64,000 nt of DNA from Fulvitalea axinellae (GTDB lineage Bacteria; Bacteroidota; Bacteroidia; Cytophagales; Cyclobacteriaceae), in the NCBI RefSeq assembly GCF_036492835.1, contig NZ_AP025314.1, forward strand, positions 186,001 through 250,000, read 5' to 3'. The first letter of the stretch is position 1; each line of letters starts with the position of its first letter. Shown piece by piece: positions 17,018-24,992 of the stretch. The translations under genes and the position numbers were made by a program. The notes beneath the pieces were generated by a model. It was not told the DNA's origin. It saw only the letters and a list, made by a program, of their open reading frames with translations, and did not search any database.

Positions 17018-17794
17018 ATGAAAATAGAAATTCCATTAAAGCAAAAAATAAGAATGCTTATAGGAGGATCCGAGCTGGTCGCTATTTTTTTGATCCTTTT
17101 CGGAAGTTACTTGTCGTATGAGGACCTCAGGGAATTTACGTTTGAAACAATATATCTGGAATACAATACCGCCGTGGGGAAAGGAAAGGTAATCGATAGT
17201 TTCGCCACGAACATGGATATCAATGATGTGCCGGTATTTGCCTATGATTACGTTTTTGATTCGCCTATAGGAGACTTGGAGTGGACTTCCTATAGTTTCG
17301 GAAGAAGGTATTCGACAGGCGCCGAAATCGAAGTGGAATACAACTTGGACAATCCGGAGTATAACCGCATAAAGGGTATGCACAACTACCCGACTGTCGT
17401 TTACCTGATACTTTTTTCTATCCCGTTGTTGCTCGGCATAGTCTGGTTGTCGATGAATCTGGTGGCCGGATTACGGACTTTGTCTATTCTCAATAATGGA
17501 ATAATGACGGAAGCCCGGCTGATACACAAAGTGGCCGTGGGCAGATATGACCATGAAAACAACCTGCAAAAATATAAGATGACATTCGAGTATTACGCCA
17601 AGGACCGGAAGTCTTATAGGCTGGAGCACGAGGAATATCATACGGAGAGATTGGAAGACGAATTCACCGAAAAGGTCATATATCATAAGGATTTTCCGCA
17701 GAAGGCTTTTATGGTGGATGGCTTGTCCAAAGATGTTGCGAAAATGATAAAGAACAGTTGGGCGGGAAAAGGGCCTACAGTAGGAAGTGCGTGA
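17018..17794 (+). CDS. DUF3592-like membrane protein
   Basis: A 258-residue protein with two hydrophobic helices, near residues 20-36 (LVAIFLILFGSYLSYED) and 127-148 (VVYLILFSIPLLLGIVWLS). Between them lies a strand-rich domain with FAYDYVFDSPIGDLEW and VEYNLDNPEYNRIKG, which is the layout of DUF3592 (a sandwich facing outside that ends by requiring a defined value pair). After the second helix a similar strand-rich domain recurs (YKMTFEYYAKDRKSY, VIYHKDFPQKAFMVDGL), so the protein holds two copies of the module. Function unknown. A near -7 match TATATTCG lies around 16979. A weak terminator follows. Confidence 0.7.
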   Translation: MKIEIPLKQKIRMLIGGSELVAIFLILFGSYLSYEDLREFTFETIYLEYNTAVGKGKVIDSFATNMDINDVPVFAYDYVFDSPIGDLEWTSYSFGRRYSTGAEIEVEYNLDNPEYNRIKGMHNYPTVVYLILFSIPLLLGIVWLSMNLVAGLRTLSILNNGIMTEARLIHKVAVGRYDHENNLQKYKMTFEYYAKDRKSYRLEHEEYHTERLEDEFTEKVIYHKDFPQKAFMVDGLSKDVAKMIKNSWAGKGPTVGSA

Positions 17795-17800
17795 GGTTTT

Positions 17801-17830
17801 TCCCTCTGGCGAGGGAGGCCGGCTTTTTTT
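17801..17830 (+). terminator. Possible terminator after DUF3592-like gene
   Basis: Short stem TCCCTC/GAGGGA with a 4-base loop, then GGCCGGC and a run of seven or more T. The gap between stem and T-run makes it weak. Confidence 0.4.
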
Positions 17831-17943
17831 CAAATAACAAAACCGTTTTCTTAGAAATATATGTTTTTGGGTGTGTGTTTGGCGTCTCGCTACCGCTGAA
17901 AATCTCTTAATTGCGATTTTTTCACACACAAACACTTTATAGT

Positions 17944-18735
17944 ATGAGATTACGGTTATTGACGCTTTTGCTGGCGTTGCTCGTTTGCGATGTTGTCCGG
18001 GCCCAAGACAAGGCGCAGAAGAGGATTGTAAAGGTTTTGTCGTTCAATATTTTTCATGGAGCCACGACCAAGGGGGATTTTAACTTGGATGTGATCGCCA
18101 AAGTAATCAAAGACGCCGAGCCGGATTTGGTGGCTTTGCAAGAGGTCGATTACAGGACAAACCGGGCAAAGAAATACGACTTGGCGGCGGAGTTGGGAAT
18201 GAGAACAAAGCTGATTCCGCTTTTCGGAAAGGCGATGGATTTTAGCGGTGGCGAATACGGAGAGGGAATTCTTTCAAAATACACATTCCTGCGCACTCGC
18301 AATGTGGCGTTGCCGTATACGCCGGGCAAAGAGCCTAGAACCGCTTTGGAAGTGGTGACTACGATTGGTTCGGACACGATAGCTTTTATCGGAACGCACT
18401 TGGACCATTTGGAAGACGAAAAGGACAGACTGGCCCAAGCCCGCAAGATCAACGAAATATTCGCTTCCGGAAAGTACCCGGCAATATTGGCGGGCGATCT
18501 TAACGCGATACCGGGTAGCGCGACGATCAAGACTCTGGAAAAAGTCTGGACGGCTTCTTACGACAAGGAAAATATAGAATACACCTGCCCGTCCGATAAT
18601 CCGACCCAAAAGATTGACTATGTGATGTACTATCCGAAAAATAGATGGAGAGTGCTGAAAACCAAAGTGATTCAAAATTCGGTAGCTTCGGACCACTGCG
18701 CCTATCTGGTGACGCTGGAATTGCTGGATAAATAA
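17944..18735 (+). CDS. Exported endonuclease/exonuclease/phosphatase family protein
   Basis: Exported metal-dependent phosphoesterase of the EEP (DNase I-like) superfamily; members act on nucleic acids, phosphoinositides or sphingomyelin. From the ATG at 17944 it is 263 residues with signal peptide (LLTLLLALLVCDVVRAQD). Motifs in order: VLSFNIFHG, the metal-binding Glu in LVALQEVDYRTNRA, GTHLDHLED, the catalytic AGDLNAIPGS, and the C-terminal SDHCAYLVTLEL. All catalytic residues (Glu, Asp-Asn, Asp-His) are present. The 17911 start adds 11 residues before the signal and is rejected. A terminator follows at 18756. The substrate is unknown; a secreted nuclease or a phosphatase for environmental substrates both fit. 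Confidence 0.9.
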   Translation: MRLRLLTLLLALLVCDVVRAQDKAQKRIVKVLSFNIFHGATTKGDFNLDVIAKVIKDAEPDLVALQEVDYRTNRAKKYDLAAELGMRTKLIPLFGKAMDFSGGEYGEGILSKYTFLRTRNVALPYTPGKEPRTALEVVTTIGSDTIAFIGTHLDHLEDEKDRLAQARKINEIFASGKYPAILAGDLNAIPGSATIKTLEKVWTASYDKENIEYTCPSDNPTQKIDYVMYYPKNRWRVLKTKVIQNSVASDHCAYLVTLELLDK

Positions 18736-18755
18736 GTCTGTTTTATCGTTTTAAG

Positions 18756-18797
18756 ATCGGGCTATGGCTTTGGGTAAATTGCTATGGTCCGATTTTC
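18756..18797 (+). terminator. Rho-independent terminator after the EEP gene
   Basis: A 13-base stem, ATCGGGCTATGGC with GCTATGGTCCGAT (three G-U pairs), has a 12-base loop and is followed by TTTTCTTC. Confidence 0.6.
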
Positions 18798-18843
18798 TTC
18801 AGATATTGAAACCGATTTTTAACTCTATTATTTTTTTAATACG

Positions 18844-18939
18844 ATGCAGACATTGACCGAGACTTTGGAGGCTTTACGCAAATCCAGAAAGATTGAGATT
18901 GATAACGCACTCCGAAAAAATAACTTATGTTTCTACTAA
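18844..18939 (+). CDS. Possible 31-residue small ORF or gene fragment
   Basis: ATG at 18844 to TAA at 18937-18939 reads MQTLTETLEALRKSRK and then IEIDNALRKNNLCFY. It is hydrophilic and probably helical. It starts just after an AT-rich stretch (TTTTTTTAATACG) in the 324-base space between the EEP and CBM9-like genes. It might be a small protein or the 5' remnant of a lost gene. Support is weak; the rest of the space shows only the terminator at 18756-18797 and AT-rich promoter-like DNA. Confidence 0.25.
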   Translation: MQTLTETLEALRKSRKIEIDNALRKNNLCFY

Positions 18940-19059
18940 TAGCGGAAATGGGGTTTGAGGGCTTTTTGTCAATATTTTGTGATTGATTTCGTACTGGCCG
19001 TTTTTTCTTTGTCCCTTACTTTGTAACGTTTTGTTTTTCAGACTAAACTTTTTACTCTC

Positions 19060-20169
19060 ATGAAATCAGTACGTTTGATTTTTGTCCTTGCGATATGCGT
19101 ATCGGTTTTCGGCGGAGCTTACGCCCAATTGGCCGTAACGCCGACTCCCAAAACTTATGTGTGTAATAGGGCGCCGGGCGCCGTCACTATCGACGGCTCC
19201 ATTAGCGAAAAGGAATGGGGCAAAGCGCCTTGGACCGACGCCTTTGTGGATATTGAAGGCGACAAACAACCGGCGCCACGCTTCAATACGCGGACCAAGA
19301 TGATGTGGGACGACAAGTACCTGTACTTCGCCGCAAAGATGGAGGAACCCGACTTGTGGGCCACGTTGACCGAAAACGAAAGCGTGATCTTTCAGGACAA
19401 CGATTTCGAGATTTTCCTAGACCCTGACGGAGACAGCCACAATTACTACGAATTCGAAATCAACGCCTTGGGCACCACTTGGGACCTGATCTTGGGAAAA
19501 GCGTACCGTGACGGCGGACCCGCGCTGACACATTGGGATTTGCCCGGAATGAAATCGGCCGTACAGCTTCAGGGAAGCCTCAATGACCCGTCTGACCGGG
19601 ACAAGGGCTGGACGGTGGAGATAGCCTTGCCGTTGGCGGGCTTCAGGGAACTGTATCGAGGCAAAGCCCCGAAAGTCGGCGACTATTGGCGGATGAATCT
19701 TGCTCGCGTGCAGTGGAGGCTGGATGCCAAAAACGGCAAATACGCCAAGAAAAGGGACAAGCGAGGAAAGAAACTTCCGGAAAACAATTGGGTATGGTCA
19801 CCGCAACATGTTATTAGCCTGCATAAGCCGGAGTGCTGGGGTTATCTGCTGTTTTCGGGTAGCGCAACGGGCGCCGACGCTAAAAAACTGGCGATAAATC
19901 CGGATGAGGAAATTCGTTTGTGGCTATACGCGGCTTACGCGAAGCAACGCGAATTCCAGAAACGAAAAGGAAGGTTCGCAAAAAGCTTTAAAGAATTGGG
20001 CGTGGAGGATTTTACCGTAAACGGAAAGTCCCTGATCAATCCCGAGATTACGGCCGGCCCGTTTGGTTACGCCCTTACGGCGGTGAGTCCGTTTACGGGC
20101 AAAGCCTGTGGCATTCGTTATGATGGCAAGTCTTGGATTGGTGCGGAAGTTAAGCGAAAAGGAAGTTGA
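19060..20169 (+). CDS. Carbohydrate-binding family 9-like exported protein
   Basis: Exported protein of 369 residues with signal peptide (SVRLIFVLAICVSVFGGAYA) and a CBM9-like (DOMON-related) sandwich over about residues 30-270. Supporting stretches: the opening APGAVTIDGSISEKEWGKAP, the beta pair MMWDDKYLYFAAKMEEPDLW, QDNDFEIFLDPDGDSHNYYE, EINALGTTWDLI, and the closing DYWRMNLARVQWR. CBM9 modules bind sugar ends in xylanases; in Bacteroidota this stand-alone form is common and its ligand usually unknown. The C-terminal 100 residues (IRLWLYAAYAKQREFQKRKG) form a separate helical and strand region. A short TACTTTG-like box precedes the gene around 19017-19023. It stands alone, convergent with the next gene. 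Confidence 0.88.
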   Translation: MKSVRLIFVLAICVSVFGGAYAQLAVTPTPKTYVCNRAPGAVTIDGSISEKEWGKAPWTDAFVDIEGDKQPAPRFNTRTKMMWDDKYLYFAAKMEEPDLWATLTENESVIFQDNDFEIFLDPDGDSHNYYEFEINALGTTWDLILGKAYRDGGPALTHWDLPGMKSAVQLQGSLNDPSDRDKGWTVEIALPLAGFRELYRGKAPKVGDYWRMNLARVQWRLDAKNGKYAKKRDKRGKKLPENNWVWSPQHVISLHKPECWGYLLFSGSATGADAKKLAINPDEEIRLWLYAAYAKQREFQKRKGRFAKSFKELGVEDFTVNGKSLINPEITAGPFGYALTAVSPFTGKACGIRYDGKSWIGAEVKRKGS

Positions 20170-20216
20170 TTAGCTGATAGATCGCCTTTTGCCAACCCAA
20201 AAGAAAGAGATACGGA

Positions 20217-20248
20217 AGCTTGAGCGGTTTTTAACGACCGGTCAAGCT
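20217..20248. terminator. Hairpin between convergent genes
   Basis: Stem AGCTTGA-CGGT with ACCG-TCAAGCT, one unpaired base on each side, overlaps the stop codon of the minus-strand lipoprotein. It lacks a good T-run on either strand, so its role as a terminator is uncertain. Confidence 0.35.
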
Positions 20249-20841
20249 ATTCCTCCCGAAAAGATCTCGCTGAAAATCCATTTCCCGTCAATTTTCCTGA
20301 TCTCTACATTGTTGGACCAACAGCAACCTGTACCGCAATAGAAGGTGTAGGACAGATAGCCTTTTTTGAAGCCTCTTTCAAAATAGATCCTTGAAATGGT
20401 TAAGACTCCCAAAACATCTGGGTTCTTGGCCAAGTCCATACTGTTTTCGAGAGGGGCAAGATCTATTATTAGCCCCTTACATGTAAAGTTATTTTGAATG
20501 GACCGCTTCTTTAAAGTTCCGTTGATTATGGGGGCGAAGAGTCTGTTCTCTTTGTTGTACCGTCGTAGATCATCCTGATAGTTTATATCGAGGTCATTTG
20601 TAGGGAAATGGGGTGGATAGATGGTCGTGTCCAGAGAAGAAATGATATATAGTTTTAAACTATCGATGCCTGCGTGATTGGCTTTGGTCATATATTGCAG
20701 ATCCGTCATCATTGGAATAAGCTCATTTATCGCTTGCTCTTCCATTTTTAGGTACTCCTCGCTGTTATAATTGCGACAGCTGGTAAGGTGAAAGGAGGTC
20801 AGCGCAATGAAGAATATTATGACGTTACGTTGGCTTGTCAT
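20242..20841 (-). CDS. Hypothetical lipoprotein
   Basis: A 199-residue predicted lipoprotein: hydrophobic stretch VIIFFIALTSFHLTSC with the lipobox LTSC, then a helical region (YLKMEEQAINELIPMMTDLQ) and a C-terminal strand-rich domain (GVLTISRIYFERGFKKGYLS, NVEIRKIDGKWIFSEIFSGG). The FYCGTGCCWS cluster of three Cys near residues 168-173 is distinctive and might form disulfides or bind a metal. No family recognised. The stop lies in a hairpin shared with the convergent CBM9-like gene. It is 18 bases downstream of the next gene's stop, in the same direction, so both may be in one transcript. Confidence 0.68.
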   Translation of the reverse strand: MTSQRNVIIFFIALTSFHLTSCRNYNSEEYLKMEEQAINELIPMMTDLQYMTKANHAGIDSLKLYIISSLDTTIYPPHFPTNDLDINYQDDLRRYNKENRLFAPIINGTLKKRSIQNNFTCKGLIIDLAPLENSMDLAKNPDVLGVLTISRIYFERGFKKGYLSYTFYCGTGCCWSNNVEIRKIDGKWIFSEIFSGGIA

Positions 20842-20859
20842 ATTTTTTGAATTCTCGGG

Positions 20860-22071
20860 TTAGGGAGTTAATTCCGAAAAGAACGGTGGGGTATAGTCAA
20901 AAGGCAAGAAAGTGGCCGCTTTCATATGGGCCCAGTCACCGTTGACCTCCAAGAGATCGGCCCCGATAAGGTGGCCCGATTCCAGTAAAAGAAGAGATTT
21001 CCCGCTGGGGATAGTGATCATGGCGTATTTCTCTATCTCCGAAAAAGGGGAAACGTAATGCACTACGATATATCCGGTAAACCGCAGTTCCTGGAAATCG
21101 GAAAGTAGCGAAGCGGAAGAAAACGGTTGTTTTTCGGCTTTTACCAAAACTTTGGGCCAAGCGCTTTTTCGAAGGAGATTGTTCTTTTTGTTTTGTGCCT
21201 GCAAAAGTTTGAGGCGTACGCCGTCTTGTGTCCGGAGCCTTCGGATTTCTTGGTCAACCTCCCGGGTTTGGTGCAGGAGGATGGAGTCTGGCGGGCGGTT
21301 TGGATTGGGAACAAGTTGCGCCCGATAAACGCTAAACCCTTCCTTTTCGGCGGTACCCGAACCCAATGCCCTGAAAAAGTGCATGGAAGAGCCGTAATAG
21401 ACTTTTTCCCTTTCCAACAAAGCCTGGGACCGCTTCTTGCTTTTTGCTTTCCATTCGATTTCCCGAAACTTCGAATAGTATTTGAAGAGATACTGGGCGC
21501 TTTGACCGACTCCTGCCCTTTCGAAACTCGTCAGTTTAATGTCCATATCGTAGCCCAAAGCATGGTTTCGTATATGAAGGGTCGAGTCCGCAAAAGCTCT
21601 TAATGTTTGTGTCTCTTGATCGAATTCAAAGCTTAAAGCTTCCGGATTCAGGAGTTCGCATTTACGGACCAATTTGTTCTTGGGATTCCCGATAAAGTCG
21701 TTTTTGAAAGTGCTAAGGTATTGGCGTGATAGCCGTTTCTTTTCGCCGATAACAGTTACGGCATCGAGCGTTCTGATATTTACGGACAGGGATACGTTAA
21801 TAATCGTGTCTTCTTTGCAGTTGACATCAACGGCCTTTGGTCGGTATCCGACGGCCTGAAAGATTAGCGAAGTGCTGGCCGTATCGGCTTTGATTTGGAA
21901 ACGTCCGTTCTCGTCGGCGCCTGTGCCGTGAGTGGTATGGTTGAAATATACGCTGGCGAAGGGAATGGGTTTTTCGGTTTTGGCGTCAATAATCTGTCCT
22001 TGGATATGTTGCGCTTTCGCAAAAATTGGAATCAATAAGAAAGGCAAGATAAAAATCAGGCTCCACTTCAT
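20860..22071 (-). CDS. Exported protein with carboxypeptidase-like regulatory domain
   Basis: A 403-residue exported protein. The signal peptide (FILPFLLIPIFAKAQ) is followed at residues 22-100 by a CarboxypepD_reg-like domain: IQGQIIDAKTEKPIPFASVY, GTGADENGRFQIKADTAS, LIFQAVGYRPKAVDVN. This domain is the usual plug-adjacent or surface module at the N-terminus of TonB-dependent receptors, but no receptor barrel follows. The remaining 300 residues are mixed helix and strand with a charged helical middle (LERVKL-like stretch DQEIRRLRTQDGVRLKLLQ). The C-terminus (AATFLPFDYTPPFFSELTP) is Pro- and aromatic-rich. It is probably co-transcribed with the lipoprotein downstream. The function is unknown. 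Confidence 0.8.
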   Translation of the reverse strand: MKWSLIFILPFLLIPIFAKAQHIQGQIIDAKTEKPIPFASVYFNHTTHGTGADENGRFQIKADTASTSLIFQAVGYRPKAVDVNCKEDTIINVSLSVNIRTLDAVTVIGEKKRLSRQYLSTFKNDFIGNPKNKLVRKCELLNPEALSFEFDQETQTLRAFADSTLHIRNHALGYDMDIKLTSFERAGVGQSAQYLFKYYSKFREIEWKAKSKKRSQALLEREKVYYGSSMHFFRALGSGTAEKEGFSVYRAQLVPNPNRPPDSILLHQTREVDQEIRRLRTQDGVRLKLLQAQNKKNNLLRKSAWPKVLVKAEKQPFSSASLLSDFQELRFTGYIVVHYVSPFSEIEKYAMITIPSGKSLLLLESGHLIGADLLEVNGDWAHMKAATFLPFDYTPPFFSELTP

Positions 22072-22242
22072 ACTTAAAGAATTAGTTGAGTGCGCTAAGG
22101 TATAATCTTTACTTTATAAAACAAAAGGAGTCAATATCATCAAGCGTGAGCGTTCGAATTAGATTATATCTGATATTACTCAAAGCTTAATTTTCCTTTA
22201 CGGTAGAACTTAACAGCCAAATAACTTATTTTACCAGCAAAA

Positions 22243-22809
22243 ATGTCTAATTCCGCTACCAGCAAGCTTCCGTTCTCGCTCTCGGAAACAGAGCTAGAAA
22301 CACTCCGAAAAAACACGGAGATCTTCGAGATGCCCGCAAAAACAAAGCTTATCACCGCCGGCATGCCCGTACGGTATCTGTACTTTGTGGAAAGCGGATG
22401 CGTCCGGGGCTATCGCTACCATGAGGGCAAGTTGCTGGTCGAATACTTGTCGGGCGAGAGTGATTTTTTTACCGATGCCAAGGTGTTTTTTTCCGGAGGG
22501 GTTTCATCGCATGATTTTGAGACTATCACGGATTGTCGTCTGCGGAAAATCTCTTTGGAGCTGTTGGAAACCATAAAACTCACCGACCCTCGGTGGGAAA
22601 CGACCATAGCACGCCTAAGCTCACAACATCTTGAATGCAAAATGGAACGGGTCCGGGACTTTCAGACCCTTACGGCCAAAGAGCGTTACCTGAAGTTTTT
22701 GGAACGCTCGCCGGACTTGGCGCAAAGCGCTTCTGTAGAGACGGTGGCGTCGTATCTGGGTATGGAACCGCAGTCGTTGAGCCGGATTCGCAGACAAATT
22801 TCTTCCTGA
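22243..22809 (+). CDS. Crp/Fnr family transcriptional regulator
   Basis: A 188-residue regulator with an N-terminal cyclic-nucleotide-binding-like barrel (about residues 1-115: IFEMPAKTKLITAGMPVRYL, YFVESGCVRGYRYHEGKLLV, EYLSGESDFFTDAKVFFSGG) and a C-terminal winged-helix region (LTAKERYLKFLERSPDL, ASYLGMEPQSLSRIRRQ). The phosphate-binding-cassette Arg-Ser of true cAMP receptors is not obvious, and no Fnr-type Cys cluster is present, so the ligand is unknown. Short one-domain regulators of this kind are frequent in Bacteroidota. It lies 95 bases before a NAD-dependent reductase in the same direction, which it may control or be co-transcribed with. Start ATG at 22243. Confidence 0.88.
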   Translation: MSNSATSKLPFSLSETELETLRKNTEIFEMPAKTKLITAGMPVRYLYFVESGCVRGYRYHEGKLLVEYLSGESDFFTDAKVFFSGGVSSHDFETITDCRLRKISLELLETIKLTDPRWETTIARLSSQHLECKMERVRDFQTLTAKERYLKFLERSPDLAQSASVETVASYLGMEPQSLSRIRRQISS

Positions 22810-22903
22810 TTCGGTGTTTTGGGCGGTTGGGCGTCCTTTCTAACAAATGTTATTTTTTGAGCCGTCGCCATTGGCGTTTTTAGTCCCAACCAATTCCTAA
22901 AAC

Positions 22904-23908
22904 ATGAAAAAATCATTGATTACCGGAGCCAATGGCCATCTGGGCTACAATCTCACCCGTTTGCTTTGCGACGAGGGACTAAGCGTAAAAGCGGGTATCC
23001 GGAATATGAAAAACCGGGAAGCGCTGGACAAGCTGGGTTGCGAAGTGGCGCATGTCGATATTATGGACAAAGATTCCATGTCCCGAGCTTTCGAAGGCGT
23101 GAGCGATGTGTACGCCGTGGGCGCCGCTTTCAGAATGTGGGCCAAAAATCCCAAGAAAGAAATTTATGACAAGAACGTAGCCGGCACGCGTCTGCTTTTC
23201 GAGACGGCCCGCAGTTGTGGCGTGCGCAATATTGTCTATATCAGCTCCATCGCCGCGCTTGATTTCAGCAGGTTGCCCGCCCGCGAGGCGAACGGCTACA
23301 ACAAGGACCGGCGCAATTGGTACTACAATTCCAAAAACGACTCCGACAAACTGGCCTTGGAGCTGGGGAGGAAGTTCGGTATCCGGACCGTTGTGCTTTT
23401 GCCTTCGACGATGATCGGCGGAGAAGTCCATAAGCTGAGCTATTCCAACAAGCTGGTGTGGCAGATAGTCTCTGGCGAAGTGCCGGTTGACACCAATATC
23501 AGCGTTAATTGGATCGACGTGCGGGACGTGGCTCTGGCCTGTCTGGAAGCGATGCGCAATGGCCGTAACGGAGAGCGTTATATTTTGGCCAATGAGAAAC
23601 ACACCACCATTCAGGACAGCATCCGGGTAGCCCGCAAGCTTTATCCGGAGGCGGGTATTCCCCTTCCGAAAAAACTGCCCAAGCCGATGCTTTACGGCAT
23701 AGCCACGCTGATGGAACTCGGCAGTAAGCTGACCGGAAAGGAGCCTCTCCTTCAGCGGGAATATCTGGATATGTTTTACGGCCTGAAGCAGGATTTCGAC
23801 ATCAGCAAAGCCCGGAAAGAGCTGGACTTCCGCCCCACTCCGTCAAATGTGGCGCTGAGAAACGCCTTGCGATATCTGAAAGAAGACTGGAAAGGAGCGG
23901 TGGTGTAG
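22904..23908 (+). CDS. NAD-dependent epimerase/dehydratase family reductase
   Basis: Extended short-chain dehydrogenase of 334 residues, close in layout to dihydroflavonol 4-reductase-like and hydroxysteroid-dehydrogenase-like proteins. The nucleotide-binding motif is LITGANGHLGYNLTRLLC (GxxGxxG). The active-site YxxxK is visible in NWYYNSKNDSDKLALEL, with the Ser of YISSIAALDF upstream. Further family stretches: VDIMDKDSMSRAFEGVSDV and the C-terminal FDISKARKELDFRPTPSNV, typical of the family. The substrate is unknown. It follows a Crp/Fnr gene after 95 bases. A hairpin overlaps the stop region of the convergent acyltransferase. Confidence 0.88.
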   Translation: MKKSLITGANGHLGYNLTRLLCDEGLSVKAGIRNMKNREALDKLGCEVAHVDIMDKDSMSRAFEGVSDVYAVGAAFRMWAKNPKKEIYDKNVAGTRLLFETARSCGVRNIVYISSIAALDFSRLPAREANGYNKDRRNWYYNSKNDSDKLALELGRKFGIRTVVLLPSTMIGGEVHKLSYSNKLVWQIVSGEVPVDTNISVNWIDVRDVALACLEAMRNGRNGERYILANEKHTTIQDSIRVARKLYPEAGIPLPKKLPKPMLYGIATLMELGSKLTGKEPLLQREYLDMFYGLKQDFDISKARKELDFRPTPSNVALRNALRYLKEDWKGAVV

Positions 23909-23932
23909 ATTGATCGGGGGAAATACGCTGGG

Positions 23933-23958
23933 AATTGTCGGCGATCACACCGACAATT
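23933..23958. terminator. Hairpin between convergent genes
   Basis: Stem AATTGTCGG/CCGACAATT with an 8-base loop lies over the stop of the convergent acyltransferase gene (23945). It lacks a strong T-run, so termination is only possible. Confidence 0.35.
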
Positions 23959-24811
23959 TCCAACGCCTGTGGCTCCAAAGCCAAAGTGACGGATGCGTTT
24001 CGATATCCTTTTCCAGAAATTGGCTATAATCCGAGACAATCTGCGCTTTGGTTTTGGACTTAACAGCGTCATCAATCCACTTGAATTCAATTTCGTAAGC
24101 TCCCTTACCGCTTTTTTTCATACTTGGATAGAGAATCACCTGCTCCGTTTTTCGGGCTATCCGCTCCGCTCCTTCTAAAAACGCCGTCTGGATTTTCATA
24201 AAATCCACCCATAGTTTCGATCCGTGTTGGGTTGGGCTTTGGTCGCCCACCACAATGTAGATTGTGGGCGTGTTCTCTCTTTTGTTTTGCAGGATCGTCT
24301 TGTAGCAACGTCCGGACTCCACGCAATCCACCCCAAAACGCCCGCGAATCAGGCGCATCAGTTGGTCGAAATACCCATTTGATAAGGGCTGGTAGATAGT
24401 GGTGACCTTGTAGGGCAGAATTTCGGGCAAAATCGACAACCACTCCCAGTTTCCGTAATGCGCCGTGTAAAGGATGACGCTTTTGTTTTCCTGATGAATC
24501 TTGTCGATGATGTTCAGGTTCTTTATTTTGACCCGTTTTTGCATTTTTTTCTTGCTGATGGTTAGCCCTTTCAAAGCCTCAAAAATCAGGTCCATAAAGT
24601 GCCGGTAGAAGTTCTTTTCTATCGATACCAACTCGTCTTCCTTTTTGGCCGGGAACGCTTTGCGGAGGTTTTCCCGCACCACAAATCTTCTGTATCCGAC
24701 AATATAGTACATGACGAAATACGACACTTTGGATATCGCGTACAGAAAAACCATCGGCAAAGCGGACAGCATATAAAAAGGCAAGAACTTGAATGCGTGC
24801 TTCTCTCTCAT
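23945..24811 (-). CDS. Lysophospholipid/lipid A acyltransferase, LpxL/HtrB family
   Basis: Inner-membrane acyltransferase of 288 residues, expected to add a secondary acyl chain to lipid A or a related lipid. Seen: an N-terminal hydrophobic helix (LPFYMLSALPMVFLYAISKV), the family stretch VRENLRKAFPAKKEDEL, the HX4E motif in YTAHYGNWEWL (His and Glu catalytic pair), and further LpxL-family stretches YIVVGDQSPTQHGSK and PLSNGYFDQLMRLIRGRFG. The C-terminal end is SLWLWSHRRWK, a common ending of the family. Length is slightly below the usual 300-310. Start ATG 24809-24811. It stands alone. Its acceptor cannot be decided from sequence. Confidence 0.9.
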   Translation of the reverse strand: MREKHAFKFLPFYMLSALPMVFLYAISKVSYFVMYYIVGYRRFVVRENLRKAFPAKKEDELVSIEKNFYRHFMDLIFEALKGLTISKKKMQKRVKIKNLNIIDKIHQENKSVILYTAHYGNWEWLSILPEILPYKVTTIYQPLSNGYFDQLMRLIRGRFGVDCVESGRCYKTILQNKRENTPTIYIVVGDQSPTQHGSKLWVDFMKIQTAFLEGAERIARKTEQVILYPSMKKSGKGAYEIEFKWIDDAVKSKTKAQIVSDYSQFLEKDIETHPSLWLWSHRRWKLSV

Positions 24812-24992
24812 TTTGTAGGGTGCTCGGGTTTCCGGAAACGCTTTGTCCTATAAGTTGTTCCCTGTTTTCACTTTATAGTGTGATACCCAACATACGAATA
24901 TCCCTCAACGAGATTCGTATAATATTTATATTTAGAGTATATGAAGCGAAAACTTTTGAGAGATGCTTTGGCAAGCTGCTATTAATGGAGCT

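Noticed and set aside
22979..23602. 207-codon minus-strand frame
   Set aside because: Antisense to the reductase gene, His- and Val-rich shadow.
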